DNA from: Cololabis saira
Taxonomy: Eukaryota > Chordata > Actinopteri > Beloniformes > Belonidae
Direction: 5' to 3'
Length of the DNA stretch: 64,000 nucleotides
NCBI RefSeq assembly: GCF_033807715.1
Contig: NC_084597.1
Location: 5,036,166 to 5,100,165, forward strand
Shown: positions 49,029 to 59,930 of the stretch, in pieces
Layout: each line of letters opens with the position of its first letter
How positions within the stretch are numbered: the first letter of the stretch is position 1
Translations under genes and position numbers: made by a program
Notes under the pieces: generated by a model
The model's input: the letters and a program-made list of their open reading frames with translations, nothing else
Database searches by the model: none
What the model was told of the DNA's origin: nothing

Positions 49029-49930
49029 TCATATATTATTTTACCCAAAGCACAGTTGTGATTTCCTTATAATAAAAAAGCACCTCAACATATTATTGTT
49101 ACTAGGTCAAACATGAAATGAAGAGAAATACTGAACAAAAACCCTGGTGTCCATGCTGAAAATCAACTTATCCAAACTAACATCATCATAGCGTATCAAA
49201 AGCAGTCGTTCACATTCGTGTGTAATTCAAGCAGTTCATTTGTTCTGTTTGTTTAACAATTAATTGCGCGTGTCTGTTTGTAATTTTGATCCATGTATTG
49301 CCATGAAAACATGATGCATATGAACAAGGTCACCGCAGACGACAGATGTTGTCCTGGCACCGTTTCTGTGCAACCGCACAAACAGACTAATAATGATAAA
49401 TCATAACGCCGAGCACTGAGGGTTTTTTGCTGTGGAACTCATTCACATATAAACATGATGTGTTGGGTTTTTCTCCTCCGTTGTCGCCTAGTGCTTCCTC
49501 AGGAAGGAGGATTGGAGGGTCAATGCATTTCCCAGGCTGTTTCTATGAGTTGGAATTATATGAATTTCGTATCTAGACTCTGTCGGAATAAAGTAGATTA
49601 AGTGAATGTCATTGACCAGGACTAAAATCGAACAAAACTGGAATATAATTCTGTGTAAAGTGCATGGAGGTGACCTTTGTTGTGAATGGACAATCTACAA
49701 ATAAAGTGAACTACATCAAAGTACATTGTAAAAGTGCCAAAAACTGCAGTTACATGATTTTCCACTTGAGGCTGTCACGGAGTAGAAGTCTATTCTAATA
49801 AAACCGATGTGCATAATTAAATCTATGTGAGTGACTGATGATTGCTGAGACCAGTGAACAAACACGGAGCCTTTCCATTTCTGTCATTCCTTTGGAAAGA
49901 AAAAATAACTACCCCTCCATGTGTCCATAG
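49029..49930. other. Unannotated spacer
   Basis: No element end, array or exon recognised. Confidence 0.5.
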
Positions 49931-50017
49931 CTATTAAAGGAGCTTGAGGCAGGATTTATGAAAAAAATGCATATACGTTTTAAGTTTTCTAGTAATGTCA
50001 GATGAAGTGTTCCAAAC

Positions 50018-50884
50018 TAGTGATGCACCAAAATGAAAATTTGTGGCCGAAACCGAAACCGAAAATAATAATAAACACTTGTCCGAATACCGAACAATAC
50101 CGAACATGGTTCTTCGCAGTTTTTCATTTATTTTGCCAATTTTTTCACCATTGCATAAATCAAATAAATTTGATTTAGGCATGCTTTTAAAAGAAAAAAT
50201 TCTTTTACAAAATAACATAAAAAACTGAACATTTTTTTAATTTCCCAGCATTTCTTAAATAGTCCAGCAGACATTATACCAGCAAAGAACAATAACTTAA
50301 AATAAATAAATTAGCAAAATACATTTTTTGGCCATCTTTGAGCTTACGTTAGGCTTAACTGACTGAACATTGTAACATAGGCCTTAAAACAATAAAAATG
50401 CATTAAAGCGCTCAGGGTTTTTTATCATTTCAAATGATAAATCAAACTTGTAGCTGAAAGACTTTGCAGATGTGCCCCCTCTAGATATTTGAGCAGAACA
50501 TTCATTGCAAACAGCCATTCTTGTATTATTCTCTGCCACTCTAAAATACTTCCACACTGCTGACATGTTTGCACCACTTCACTTCACGCTCTTCCACGTT
50601 TGATTTCGTCATCTAAACGCACCTGTAATAGATTGATTTATGTTGTTTTGGTTCCACCTGCTGGTGAATGTTAGTTAAATTCTTATGTGGTTAGTTTTTT
50701 GTTGGCCAACGAGTTATGTTTGTGGTGCAACAGTTACGGAGCGGCCAGTCTATTTCCTTATATTACAACGCCGTTATTAATTATTCGTTTTTTTTCCCAC
50801 TTATTCCACCGAACACTGAAAGTGTTTTTTTTTGCCATTTTCGGCCGAACAATTTCGGTTACCGAACAATTGGTGCATCACTAG
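50018..50884 (-). mobile_element. hAT element with BED-finger relic
   Basis: Perfect duplication TTCCAAAC at 50010-50017 and 50885-50892. Ends TAGTGATGCACC and GGTGCATCACTAG. CCGAAACCGAAACCGAAAA and ATACCGAACAATACCG lie near the left end and GGTTACCGAACAATTGG near the right. An internal deletion derivative retaining the transposase start. Confidence 0.92.
50384..50566 (-). pseudogene. hAT transposase BED-finger start
   Basis: Minus strand, ATG at 50566. MSAVWKYFRVAENNTRMAVC, NECSAQISRGGTSAKSF is the first half of a BED zinc finger with both cysteines (C..C spacing) intact. After KSF the frame leaves the family pattern; the asparagine-leucine and histidine part is missing, probably through a frameshift. 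The rest of the transposase is deleted. Confidence 0.75.
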
Positions 50885-50915
50885 TTCCAAACCAAAAAGA
50901 ATGAGCCCTCTGATC

Positions 50916-51400
50916 CAGTGGTTCTCAAATGGGGGTATGCGTACCCCTGGGGGTACGTGAAGGCACTACAGGGGGTACGTGAGATTTTAAAATATACATA
51001 TATTTAAAAAGTAGCATCCATGCAAAAATCCTTTAAAAATAAATATTTCATAAATAATTGAGGAAAATATAAGTTTAAATACATAAAATGAATGTTATCT
51101 TCAGGAGTAGGCTATTCAACTTATTATCCTAAAACCTGAGAGTATCCCCCACACCAGGATGGTTCCACCTAACCTGTCAATCACCTGGCTTCACCTGTCA
51201 ATCACTTGGACCAACGATGGAGTCGTGGTTGAAGCATAGCAGCAATATTTTTACGTTTAATAAATCAGTTACTGATGGCACAGTGCTCTGTTTTAGGTCT
51301 TTTTTTTACAACCAAAAGTGCTTTGCGCTGGTTAGGGGGTACTTGGCTGAAAAAATATTTCACAGGGGGTACATCACTGAAAAAAGGTTGAGGACCACTG
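50916..51400 (+). mobile_element. Non-autonomous hAT element, CAGTGGTTCTCA ends
   Basis: Ends CAGTGGTTCTCAAATGGG and GTTGAGGACCACTG; flanks CTCTGATC and CTCTAGTG, five of eight alike. GGGGGTACGTGAAGG and GGGGGTACATCACTG repeat near each end. An ATG at 51217 begins MESWLKHSS, like the start of some hAT transposases, but no domain follows. Confidence 0.8.
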
Positions 51401-51631
51401 CTCTAGTGTATCTCTCCGTTGCCTTGAACAGGCTGTGTGCTGCAAAACGTGCTGCAATTCGGTCCCGAATTTCCCGTGCTGTCCTGCGGATGTGACGTCA
51501 CATGACGCTGCATGCGCGTTCTCCCCGTTCTCCCGTGCCGGCTTCACTGTTGGCTGCAGTACCCCCGACGGCCGTCGTGGTGAAGGGTGGCGCTAGAGAG
51601 TCTCATTTCTTAAAAGGAGCCTTAAGCTCCT

Positions 51632-52104
51632 TTAATGCCAACATTGATGAATATCATTAATACAAATTATTATTGTTATTATTAATAATAATGATTATAA
51701 TGATAATCTGCATTGAGAGTTAATGATGAGTTAAAACCCACATTAATCCAAATGTATACAGAAGAAAAGACACCAAGGATTAATTACTGAAACATGGTAA
51801 CAAGGGAGGGATTTTCCCAAAGTCTGGCCTATTTGATTTAGCTTGATGTTATTTATATTTTACAGTTATTTCACAGCCCAGATTCCTGAGACAAATCCGC
51901 CTCCAGATGATGGAGAGAACAAGTAGTTGAAGGCATGAGGATCACAGAGTTTCCACTCACTTTTTGTTACTCATTGATTGACAGATTTGATTGTATGTAT
52001 TTATCTGTAATGAGGAAATTTAAGCAGCTGCTTAAATGAGCAGAAACAATATTGCAGTACACCAACGCCATACATGTAGGAACATATAATTATATACAGT
52101 GAAT

Positions 52105-52106
<2 letters not shown>
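51632..52106. other. Unannotated spacer
   Basis: AT-rich, with a small ATTATTATT-type run near 51660-51700. No exon or element end. Confidence 0.5.

Positions 52107-52188
<82 letters not shown>
52107..52188. repeat. (GT)n microsatellite
   Basis: About 40 uninterrupted GT units. Confidence 0.97.
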
Positions 52189-52192
<4 letters not shown>

Positions 52193-52540
52193 GAGGGTTG
52201 AATGATAACCTTCAAGCCCAGGCATATCTGCTTTCATTAGGTTGAAAGGCTTTCATTTATTTTCTGAGGCCGGCTCCTTAAAACTCACATAATTATCATT
52301 TTTCAGCCGATTCCAAGTGAAGGGTTTATTCAGAACAGCCTCCAAACTTTCGCTTCACTCCAGAATGTTACGTTTGGAAACGCTTATGTTTAGAAATGTC
52401 TATTAAGTTGATGTTAATTGTTTTAAATCAAGCTTTACTGAAAAACAATGAAATGGTTAGTTGATGGATTCTGCCGCTTCAGCATTTATCGTCACACTCT
52501 CAGTCGTCTTTCTTTTTCTTGTTCTTTTCTTAACCCACAT
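52189..52540. other. Unannotated spacer
   Basis: No feature recognised. Confidence 0.5.
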
Positions 52541-52902
52541 CCTATATTCCAAAAATAAAATGTATACAATATAATATAATAAAAAATATAATAAATATAA
52601 TAAAAATATAAAATATATGCAGGCAGTTTATTTTTATTTCATTTGTTTTATACATGTTGATATTGTGCAGACCTCTGTTAATAAAGGAACCTGTGTGACA
52701 TTTGGCACGAGGCTTTGTATTAAAACTGACTGTTTTTTTAATGGTTTGCCTCAGAAAAAATGAAGCTAACAGAGATGCTATGCTATAATGCTTTGGGGGA
52801 AACCCCAATTATGTCACAGAAAAAATATAAATATATATCGAGTATCGCCATTCAGCTAGAAAATATCCAGATATGACTTTTGGTCCATATCGCCCAGCCC
52901 TA
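52541..52902 (-). mobile_element. Family 2 short element, truncated copy
   Basis: The right edge GGTCCATATCGCCCAGCCCTA is the complemented family 2 terminus. The interior includes one CAGAGATGCTA unit of the 12-bp minisatellite. It stops near 52610 in an ATAATATAATA-rich tract. Confidence 0.8.
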
Positions 52903-53149
52903 AGCTGCTGGTCTTTCACCTCTTTGGCACGTAACGTCCAGACAGACGTGTAGAAAGGATGGGCCGAGAAGATACAAGCGGCAGCTTCTTTATTAAGAAG
53001 AACCCAAAGACATCCAGCCACTCTCGCTCATTCACAAGCCACACCTCCTCCAGCCAAAACCCCCCGGCACACAGGCTCCTGTCACTCCAGGGTGTTGCCC
53101 CACCCCGTTTTCCTTGCTCATCCAATCACGCACCATCTTCAGCCCTAGA
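52903..53149. other. Unannotated
   Basis: GC-moderate sequence between family 2 and a LINE relic. It may be upstream LINE sequence, but no frame supports it. Confidence 0.35.
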
Positions 53150-53850
53150 TACATTCAATATTATAATATTGATACAGAAAAGAGCGTTAGAGCGTTAAGG
53201 ATAATTAATAGATCTGACTATTATAAACCAACAAATAATCTTTTTATTAAATATAATACCTTAAAATCCCATGATATAGTAGAGCAAAAAACTGTTTTAT
53301 TTGCCTTTAAAGCCCAGCAGAAACTGCTTCCAAACTACATTCAGGATTTGTTCCAAATAAAAGAAACCGCTATGACCTGAGTGGGAAACTCATGTTTGAG
53401 ACGACGACAGAAAGAACTAATATTAAAAAGAGATGTACATCAGTTAAGGCTAGAGAAATTTGGAATAGTTGTAATAACAACCTAAAAATGTGTCGGTCTA
53501 TCCTCAAGTTTAAGAAATTGTTTAAAGAAAATACTGTAAATAAATATAAAACACTATAATTATAAAGTATACTATCAAAAACATTCTAGAATGTGAAACG
53601 TCAATTTTATATTTTGTCTTACTTATTTTTGTCTTCTTTATGTATTGTTTGTTTCCACCGAGTAAAAGTTAATGTCTCATATTTCTGCTGATCATAAGAA
53701 AAAAGGGTCGGCACTATAAACTAAGGCTTCAGCTGCACCTTTTCGGAAAAAGAAATGTTGTTTTTTTTCTTTCCTTTTCATCTTGTTCTGCAAAAAGTGT
53801 GTACAAGCCGAAATAAAGATTCATAACATAACATAACATATAACCCACGT
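53150..53850 (+). mobile_element. LINE 3' portion with reverse transcriptase C terminus
   Basis: The plus strand reads LIQKRALERALRIINRSDYY, SHDIVEQKTVLFAFKAQQ and, after a one-base shift near 53380, KAREIWNSCNNNLKMCRSIL then KFKKLFKENTVNKY and a stop near 53560. This is the thumb-to-end region of a non-LTR reverse transcriptase. A 3' tail ends GAAATAAAGATTC and an ATAAC tandem repeat (to ~53840). Confidence 0.75.
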
Positions 53851-54729
53851 AAACATGAACTACAGAACCGTACAAATACACAGCTGAGCACAGATGCAGG
53901 AACGCTGCAAGTACTTAAAATCCAGGTCCATGAAAGAGACTCCCAATGCATGTTGGCAGATATGTTCACTTCCTGTTTCCTTTTCGATCTCGCCCCCAGC
54001 CCTTGCTCCGATCCCCCTCATATATATGTAAAAAAAACAAAAAAGCTTCATACAATGATGAGAAAACTGGCTTATGAGCGTCTGGCCTGTTGTTGCTGGT
54101 AAAGTATTTATATTGAGAAGAAAAGAAGAGAACAGTCTCTATATTAGAAGGTATAATGGTATATTTTGCATGTGGTGTGTTTATGTGATTACTCTTTTTT
54201 GACTTTATCCTTAAAAGTGATATTACAATAGTGTTTATGTGCTGTTTATGTAATTAATTTGCTCTGTTTGCAGTCTTGACCTTCATCTATGAGCCAATTC
54301 TCCTCACATTTGCTGTAATAATATAGTAAAGTATTTCAGACGGCAGATTTATGTATAACAACTACATTGTTTGTGCAGTTCTTTCTTACAACTGTACATA
54401 GAAATATGTTTGTTTTTCAGCTTAATTTATGCACCATCTGTTATTGGTGGAGGTGAAAGAAAGGTGACAGATTATATTATCGGCTACTTATTTTTAGCAA
54501 AAGTTGCAGGAAGCGAAATACCCAAAAAAGCTTAAGGAGAAATGTTACGTGTAGAAAATCTTGGAAACCAGAAATCACTGCTGATGTGATGTGAAGCCAA
54601 AGTCTCCTTCCTCAAATTCTCTCTACTGTCTAGATGTATCCAACGATCAATCCTGTTCTGTTCACCGCAAATGTATTGATGGGTGCATAGAAATATGTGC
54701 TCGTCTATGTGTGCTCAAAATACACCGAC
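53851..54729. other. Unannotated, probable host intron
   Basis: No repeat recognised. Lies downstream of the exon at 54730-54899 on the minus strand; its donor would be GTCGGTGT. Confidence 0.4.
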
Positions 54730-54899
54730 CTTTATGGCGTTGGTGGAAATCTGGATCTCATGCAGCTTCCTCATTGTGCCGTCACGGTCAATGAAGTAGG
54801 ATGAGGCCAACTGATGAAGGGCCTCCACATTCTGAGTAGTGTTGGCAAGCTTCCTATCCAGCTTGTTTTTGGCCAGGAACATAGTCAGTGCTTCCTCCC
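54730..54899 (-). CDS. Internal exon of unrecognised host gene
   Basis: On the minus strand ATTTTTGCCTGCAG precedes and GTCGGTGTATTT follows. The 170-nt exon encodes [56 protein letters not shown]. It enters in phase 1 and leaves in phase 0. The peptide is an amphipathic, mostly helical sequence with no signal or membrane segment, and the composition is typical of an intracellular scaffold or helical-repeat protein. The acceptor is strong; the donor (GTCGGT) is weak but acceptable. GC content rises across the segment. I do not recognise the family. It might be in the same gene as 7564-7669, since both are on the minus strand with compatible phases not testable here. Confidence 0.7.
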
Positions 54900-55073
54900 C
54901 TGCAGGCAAAAATAACAACTATTAGAAAATGTCAGACAGTCATAGATTGCATTGATTTAAATGGCCCATTGGAGCTAATGTGGGTTTGTGTGGTTGCTTG
55001 TCTGCAACGGACTGGCGACCTGTCCAGAGTGAACCCCTGCCGTTGAAAAGAAAATAGCTAGGATAGGCTCCAG
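54900..55073. mobile_element. Short interspersed-repeat fragment
   Basis: GACTGGCGACCTGTCCAGAG and GCTAGGATAGGCTCCAG (about 55010-55073) are part of a common fish repeat. The left part is probably host intron with the polypyrimidine tract of the exon. Confidence 0.45.
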
Positions 55074-56212
55074 TAGGGCTGGGCGATATATCGAGTATAG
55101 TCGATTTATCTCGGCTTCTACTCTGTGCGATGTACAAAATGACTCTATCGTGAATATTCGAATATACATTTGCTTTTAGCCGCGGGCGTTAAATTACAGG
55201 CTTTTCTCGCTCTCTCATCTCGTCTCTCCTTCTCTGAGACATAAAACAAGCACACCCTGTTACACATGTCAGTCACGTGCTGTCGTGTGTGCATTATCAT
55301 TGGCCCCCGACCAGCTGCAGGTGTCGGCGCTGCGGTCCGGGACCGCGGGTCACTTCCACCCCGCTTTAACTTAACTTTAACTTTCCCAAACTCGCCTGTT
55401 TGCGCCGTGAGCTCATCTGCGCAGTTGCTACGCGCGACGGACTCTTTTCAAAGCTAACCGGTTTAGTAAAGACGGGACACTCCGGAGAGCCGAGGAGCCA
55501 CTCAGCGTGACACGCGCAGCCGAGCCTTTAGACTGATTTATGGTTCCGCGTTACACCAACGCAGAGCCTATGGTGTAAGTGCGCGTCGCCGCGTACCCTA
55601 CGCCGTCGATTTAACGGGGAACCATAATTCAGGCTTTTCTCTTCCAGAACTGAGAAACGTCACCTAGTGTTGCTTAAATGTGGCCACATGAAACCAACCA
55701 CTATCATCGAAACCAAGTCAAACAAGACTATATGACGTCATATTTCTAAAAGTAAGTGAAAGTGATGCAAAGTAAAGGAGGAGAGGATGAAACATTGCAG
55801 TCCCTGCACCTACAATTTAATATAAAGGTGCTCTAAGGGGCCCCTGCTGCTCAGAGCAGCTCATCCAGGTAAAACCTGGTAAAACCAGGTACAAGTACAA
55901 GTGAAAGTGATTTATTAACAGAGGTCTGCACAATATCAAAATGTATAAAACAAATGAAATAAAAATAAACTCCCTGCATATATAGAATAAAAATGCTTCT
56001 TGAATAAAATAAAACAAATATCCCTTTCCTGCATAACAATTAATTTAAAATACACTGTACAATTAATACAATGTAGACAGTAACAGGCGGACTTTTCCAC
56101 TGAGGTTGACAGTTGTGCAAATAACAAAACATTTGTGCAAATCTCAAATAAAACATTCAAGTCAATTTGTCACAAAATAAGCTATATCAAAATCATAAAA
56201 AAAAAAAATATA

Positions 56213-56243
<31 letters not shown>

Positions 56244-56334
56244 AATAATCAATATTGACGATATTGTCTTGTACCATATCACGTTTGAAAATATATTGAT
56301 ATATATTAAAATCTCGATATATCGCCCAGCCCTA
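55074..56334 (+). mobile_element. Family 2 element with foreign GC-rich interior
   Basis: Starts TAGGGCTGGGCGATATATCG and ends ATATATCGCCCAGCCCTA. Only 55905-56334 matches the usual interior. Bases 55120-55900 are GC-rich and unlike other copies, with a foldback at 55530. The flanking 8-mers GGCTCCAG and ATATGTAC differ, so it may be two elements joined. Confidence 0.65.
55530..55637. mobile_element. Foldback element nested in family 2
   Basis: GACTGATTTATGGTTCCGCG and GGGGAACCATAATTCAGGC arms. Flanking TTA is partly worn. Confidence 0.75.
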
Positions 56335-57830
56335 ATATGTACAATGAGAAGAGGATAGGGCTGAGAATAGATCCTTGTGGGATTCCGTATGAGAGAGCTG
56401 CACTGGAAGAGGACAGGGGAGGACAGAGAAGGTATGGTATAAGAGATAAGTATGACGTAACCATTTCAATGCCGTGCCGTGGATACCAACATAATCGTTT
56501 AAACGAGAAAGGAGGACCGCATGGTCCACTGTGTCGAGGCTGCTGTCAGATCAAGCAGGACTAAGACAACAGGACACTTGGCATTCACAGACCTTCAACA
56601 GTGCAGACTCTGTGCTGTGCCAAGTCCTAAACCCAGAGTAGAACTTCTCAAAAACAGAATTATCCTCAAGAAATGACTGTAATTGTATAAAAACAACTTT
56701 TTCTAAAAGCTTAGAAAGATTGGAAGCAGGTCTAAAATTTGATAACACTGCAGGGTCAAGATTAGGCTTTTTAAGACGGGGCCTGACTACAGCATGTTTA
56801 AAGGCAGCTGGGACATTACCTAATCTAAGGCAGGAGTTAATAAAACCAGGAGACCGGGCCCCACAGTATTAAAAAACATTTTCAGCAGTTTGTCAGGAAC
56901 AATATCCAATAGTCAATTTGTGTGTTTAACAGATTTCACTACCACACAAAGAGAAGAGAGGGAAACTAGTTCAAACTGGTCAAGCACAGCAGAATTAGCT
57001 AGGGCAAGAGGTCGGCAACCCAAAATGTTGAAAGAGCCATATTGGACTAAAAACACAAAAAACAAATATGTCTGGAGCCGCAAAAAATGAAAAGTCTCGT
57101 ATAAGCCTTAGAATGAAGGTAACACATGCTGGATGTGTTTATATTAGTTATAACTGGGGGGAGATTTTTTTTCATTCTGCACTTCGAGAAAAAAGTTGAA
57201 ATGTTGAGAAAAAAGTCGAAATGTTGAGAAAAAAGTCGAAATGTTGAGAAAAAAGTCGAAATGTCGAGAAAAAAGTCAAAATGTCAAGATTAATGTTGAG
57301 ATACAATCTTGAGAAAAAAGTCGAAATGTTGAGAAAAAAGTCAAAATGTTGAGAAAAAAGTCCAAATTTCGAGAAAAAAGTCAGAATTTCGTGAAAAGAG
57401 TCAGAATGTCGAGATTAAAAAGGAAAGGAAAAAGGAAAAAAAGGAAAAAAAAAGGTCAAACTTTTTTGAAAAAGCTCCAGGAGCCACTAGGACGGCGTTA
57501 AAGAGCCACATGCGGCTCTAGAGCCGCGGGTTGCCGACCCCCGAGCTAGGGCGACAAGCAAATCCGTATCTGTGCTCATAACAACACTCTCACCGGTGAC
57601 CTTTCTGACAGAATCCACTTTGTTAATAAAATAAGGCAAAAAATTCTCACAGGTGGCTGTTGATACATCAGTCACAGCAGAAGTGCATGGGTTAACAAGT
57701 GTGTTCAGTGCATCAAATAACACCTTTGGACAATGATTGCTGCCAGAAATAATACTAGAGAGGTACTGAGATGTTGCTTCATGTACTGTACAGCGTTCTG
57801 ATAATCCGTGAGACTGTTGGACAGACTAGT
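56335..57830 (-). mobile_element. L2-type LINE, middle portion, with hAT insertion
   Basis: On the minus strand from 57723, VLFDALNTLVNPCTSAVTDV and CENFLPYFINKVDSVRKVTG belong to the endonuclease-to-polymerase linker. After the hAT element at 57006-57544 follow [60 protein letters not shown] and [17 protein letters not shown]. Several stops and shifts break it, and the catalytic YADD part is cut away at 56335 by the family 2 element. Confidence 0.8.
57006..57544 (-). mobile_element. hAT-type GCCGCATGTGGCTC element in L2
   Basis: Perfect duplication GCTAGGGC at 56998-57005 and 57545-57552. Ends GAGGTCGGCAACCC and GGGTTGCCGACCCCC. About twelve GTCGAAATGTTGAGAAAAAA-like minisatellite units at 57185-57415. 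Confidence 0.92.
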
Positions 57831-58194
57831 GGTGGACTGTATAGCGTTGGTTCTTATAGTCTTAGCTACATCGGCCCCCAGGGTGTCGGTTAGGACACAA
57901 TCACAGGAGAGTAATTCAATTTAGATAGTTTACTGAGCAGGTGCAGGCACAGGTGAGTTACAGGCATGGAATTAGGTGGACTGATGATCATCCGTCAAAA
58001 CCCTGGATAAATGTGCGTATATGCATGTGTGGTTCTGCATAATTCAGACAGGAATGGAAACCATAACGAGCATAATTAATTAATACCACACTCAATTTAC
58101 TCCACCAGCCTCTATATAAACCACAAATAAGGTAAACTACAAATTGTGATGGAATAAAAAGTATCTATTAAAAATAACCTTAAAAATGACCTTA
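57831..58194 (-). mobile_element. Probable L2 3' untranslated sequence
   Basis: It follows the L2 C-terminal fragment at 59208-59930 on the minus strand once the family C insertion is removed; the duplicated AAAGTGAC joins the two. AAGGTCATTTTTAAGG is in keeping with an L2 3' end; the far part is unassigned. Confidence 0.4.
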
Positions 58195-58202
58195 AAAGTG
58201 AC

Positions 58203-59199
58203 TGGAGGTTTAACAATATATCGTGCCACGAAATTTCGCGATACAAAAACGTCACAATACGTGTCGTGGAGGTGACAAAGTGTATCGCAATATTGGGTTA
58301 TTAATATTAATCTATTGTGTTGAGTAGTAACGCACATCCGACCACGACCGCGCAGACCAAAATCTTGCTCCACTCAGAAGAAACTAGTCCCGTTTTCCGG
58401 TCCCGTTTTGAGCTCTGAACTTTTACTTATGTAAGGCTGGTGTAGAGTTAAGCTTTACCTTATTAAATTAAACCTTTTTCGGGTCGTGAGTAGGATAAAC
58501 ACGGGACAACTGTCCGCTCAACAGTGTAGGATTTTAGAACATCAACACAGCAGCTAGTGCCGTACTGTGGCGTATCACTCCGCCCAATATAAAACAGACT
58601 AATCACTACAGATAAACTGACTTGTGTCATTATAGTCCCTGATTTACATCACAATATAAAGAATATATTTATAAAATAATGAACCCTGAATTACCAAAAT
58701 AACCTTCTTAACAAAAATAAATCTCCTTTTACACTTATAAGGTGAGCATGAATTAATCTTTTTTATGATGTAAAATTGTATGTATTTATTTACTTTTATT
58801 TATTTATTTAATTTTAGTTGTTAAATTTCTGGAAAAGAAAAAAGTCAAATCATACATGAGAGAAACTATTCAGTTTGTGGCTAAATATTTGTACTTGTAT
58901 GAAACTGAAGATCATAATGCAAACCTGACATTTACTTTTAGTTCAGTTTGTGGAAAATGGTTGGCCTGGCTTTCTCTTTAAAACTTAAACAGTTATAAAG
59001 CATTACAAACTGTAACAATAGGGCAAATGCACAGCATTGTTTTGTATTTTGTGTCTTTCAAATAAAAGACATTTTTTTCCAGTCATATGTTCCTCATGCA
59101 AGGTTGTTAAAAAAATACTTCTATAATATCGAATCGTATCGTGACCTCAATATCGTGTATCGTACCGTAACGTGAGATTAGTGTATCGTTACACCCCTA
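58203..59199 (+). mobile_element. Family C hAT-like element, full length
   Basis: Perfect duplication AAAGTGAC at 58195-58202 and 59200-59207. Ends TGGAGGTTTAACAATA and, complemented, TAGGGGTGTAACGATA are inverted repeats. At 997 bp it is the reference copy for the family in this window; it inserted in an L2 3' region. No coding capacity. Confidence 0.92.
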
Positions 59200-59207
59200 A
59201 AAGTGAC

Positions 59208-59930
59208 TATTAGGTGCCAAATGCCATCCTAAATAGAAAGGTCTTCAGTTTAGACTTCAACTGAGACTGCTGAGAGTAACTCCGGTGGTAGTCTTGGGCC
59301 AGCGACTGCAAAGGAACAGTCCCCCCAAACCATGATCTAGTCCGTGGTATCTCTAACAGATGTGGGCCAGCGGAGCGTAAAGCTCTGCTAGGTCGACTTA
59401 AAATCTCACTTAGATAAGACAGGGAAAGGCCATTAAGAGCACCAAAAGCAAATAATAAAAGTTTAAGATGGATTTAAACTGCACTGGGAACCAGTGCAGA
59501 GAATTCAGCACAGGTGTGACGTGGTCATGTTTACGGGTGTTAGTTAACAGACGAGCAGCAGCGTTCTGTAATGTTTGGTTGACTCCAAAGCCAAGAGCAT
59601 TACAGCAGTCAAGGCGAGAGCTGATAAAAGCATGAATGACCTTCTCAAGGTCACTACGGCTTAAAAAAGGCTTGACTTTAGCGAGAAGTCGGCTCTGACT
59701 ACCGAGACGATCTGTTTATCAAATTTTAAAGTGCTGTCAAATGTCAAGCCGAGATTTTTGACCACATGGTTAAGGTGAGTGGCCTGCGGACCAAGATCTG
59801 AGACAACAGGAGATAATGTACTACTGGAGGGTTTAGTCGGAGTAAAAAACTGTTTTACTCTCGTTTAACCAGAGGAAATTGTGAGACAGCCAAAGTTTAA
59901 TGTCCTCTAAGCATCTGTGAATGGATCCTA
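59208..59930 (-). mobile_element. L2-type LINE, C-terminal fragment
   Basis: On the minus strand CLEDIKLWLSHNFLWLNESK, then VVKNLGLTFDSTLKFDKQIV, followed after shifts by FISSRLDCCNALGFGVNQTL, QNAAARLLTNTRKHDHVTPV and SLHWFPVQFKSILNFYYL, and ending LKSKLKTFLFRMAFGT and a stop. This order is diagnostic of L2 reverse transcriptases after the catalytic site. 5' truncated and frameshifted. Confidence 0.85.

Larger units (their letters stand above)
49938..51631 (+). mobile_element. Family D TTAA element with two nested hAT elements
   Basis: TTAA at 49934-49937 and 51632-51635; ends AGGAGCTTGAGGCAGG and GCCTTAAGCTCCT. Own sequence is 49938-50017, 50893-50915 and 51401-51631, about 330 bp, collinear with 31473-32655. 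Insertions are at 50018-50884 and 50916-51400. Confidence 0.85.

Noticed and set aside
52001..52237. THTHTH repeat protein
   Set aside because: Translation of the GT array.
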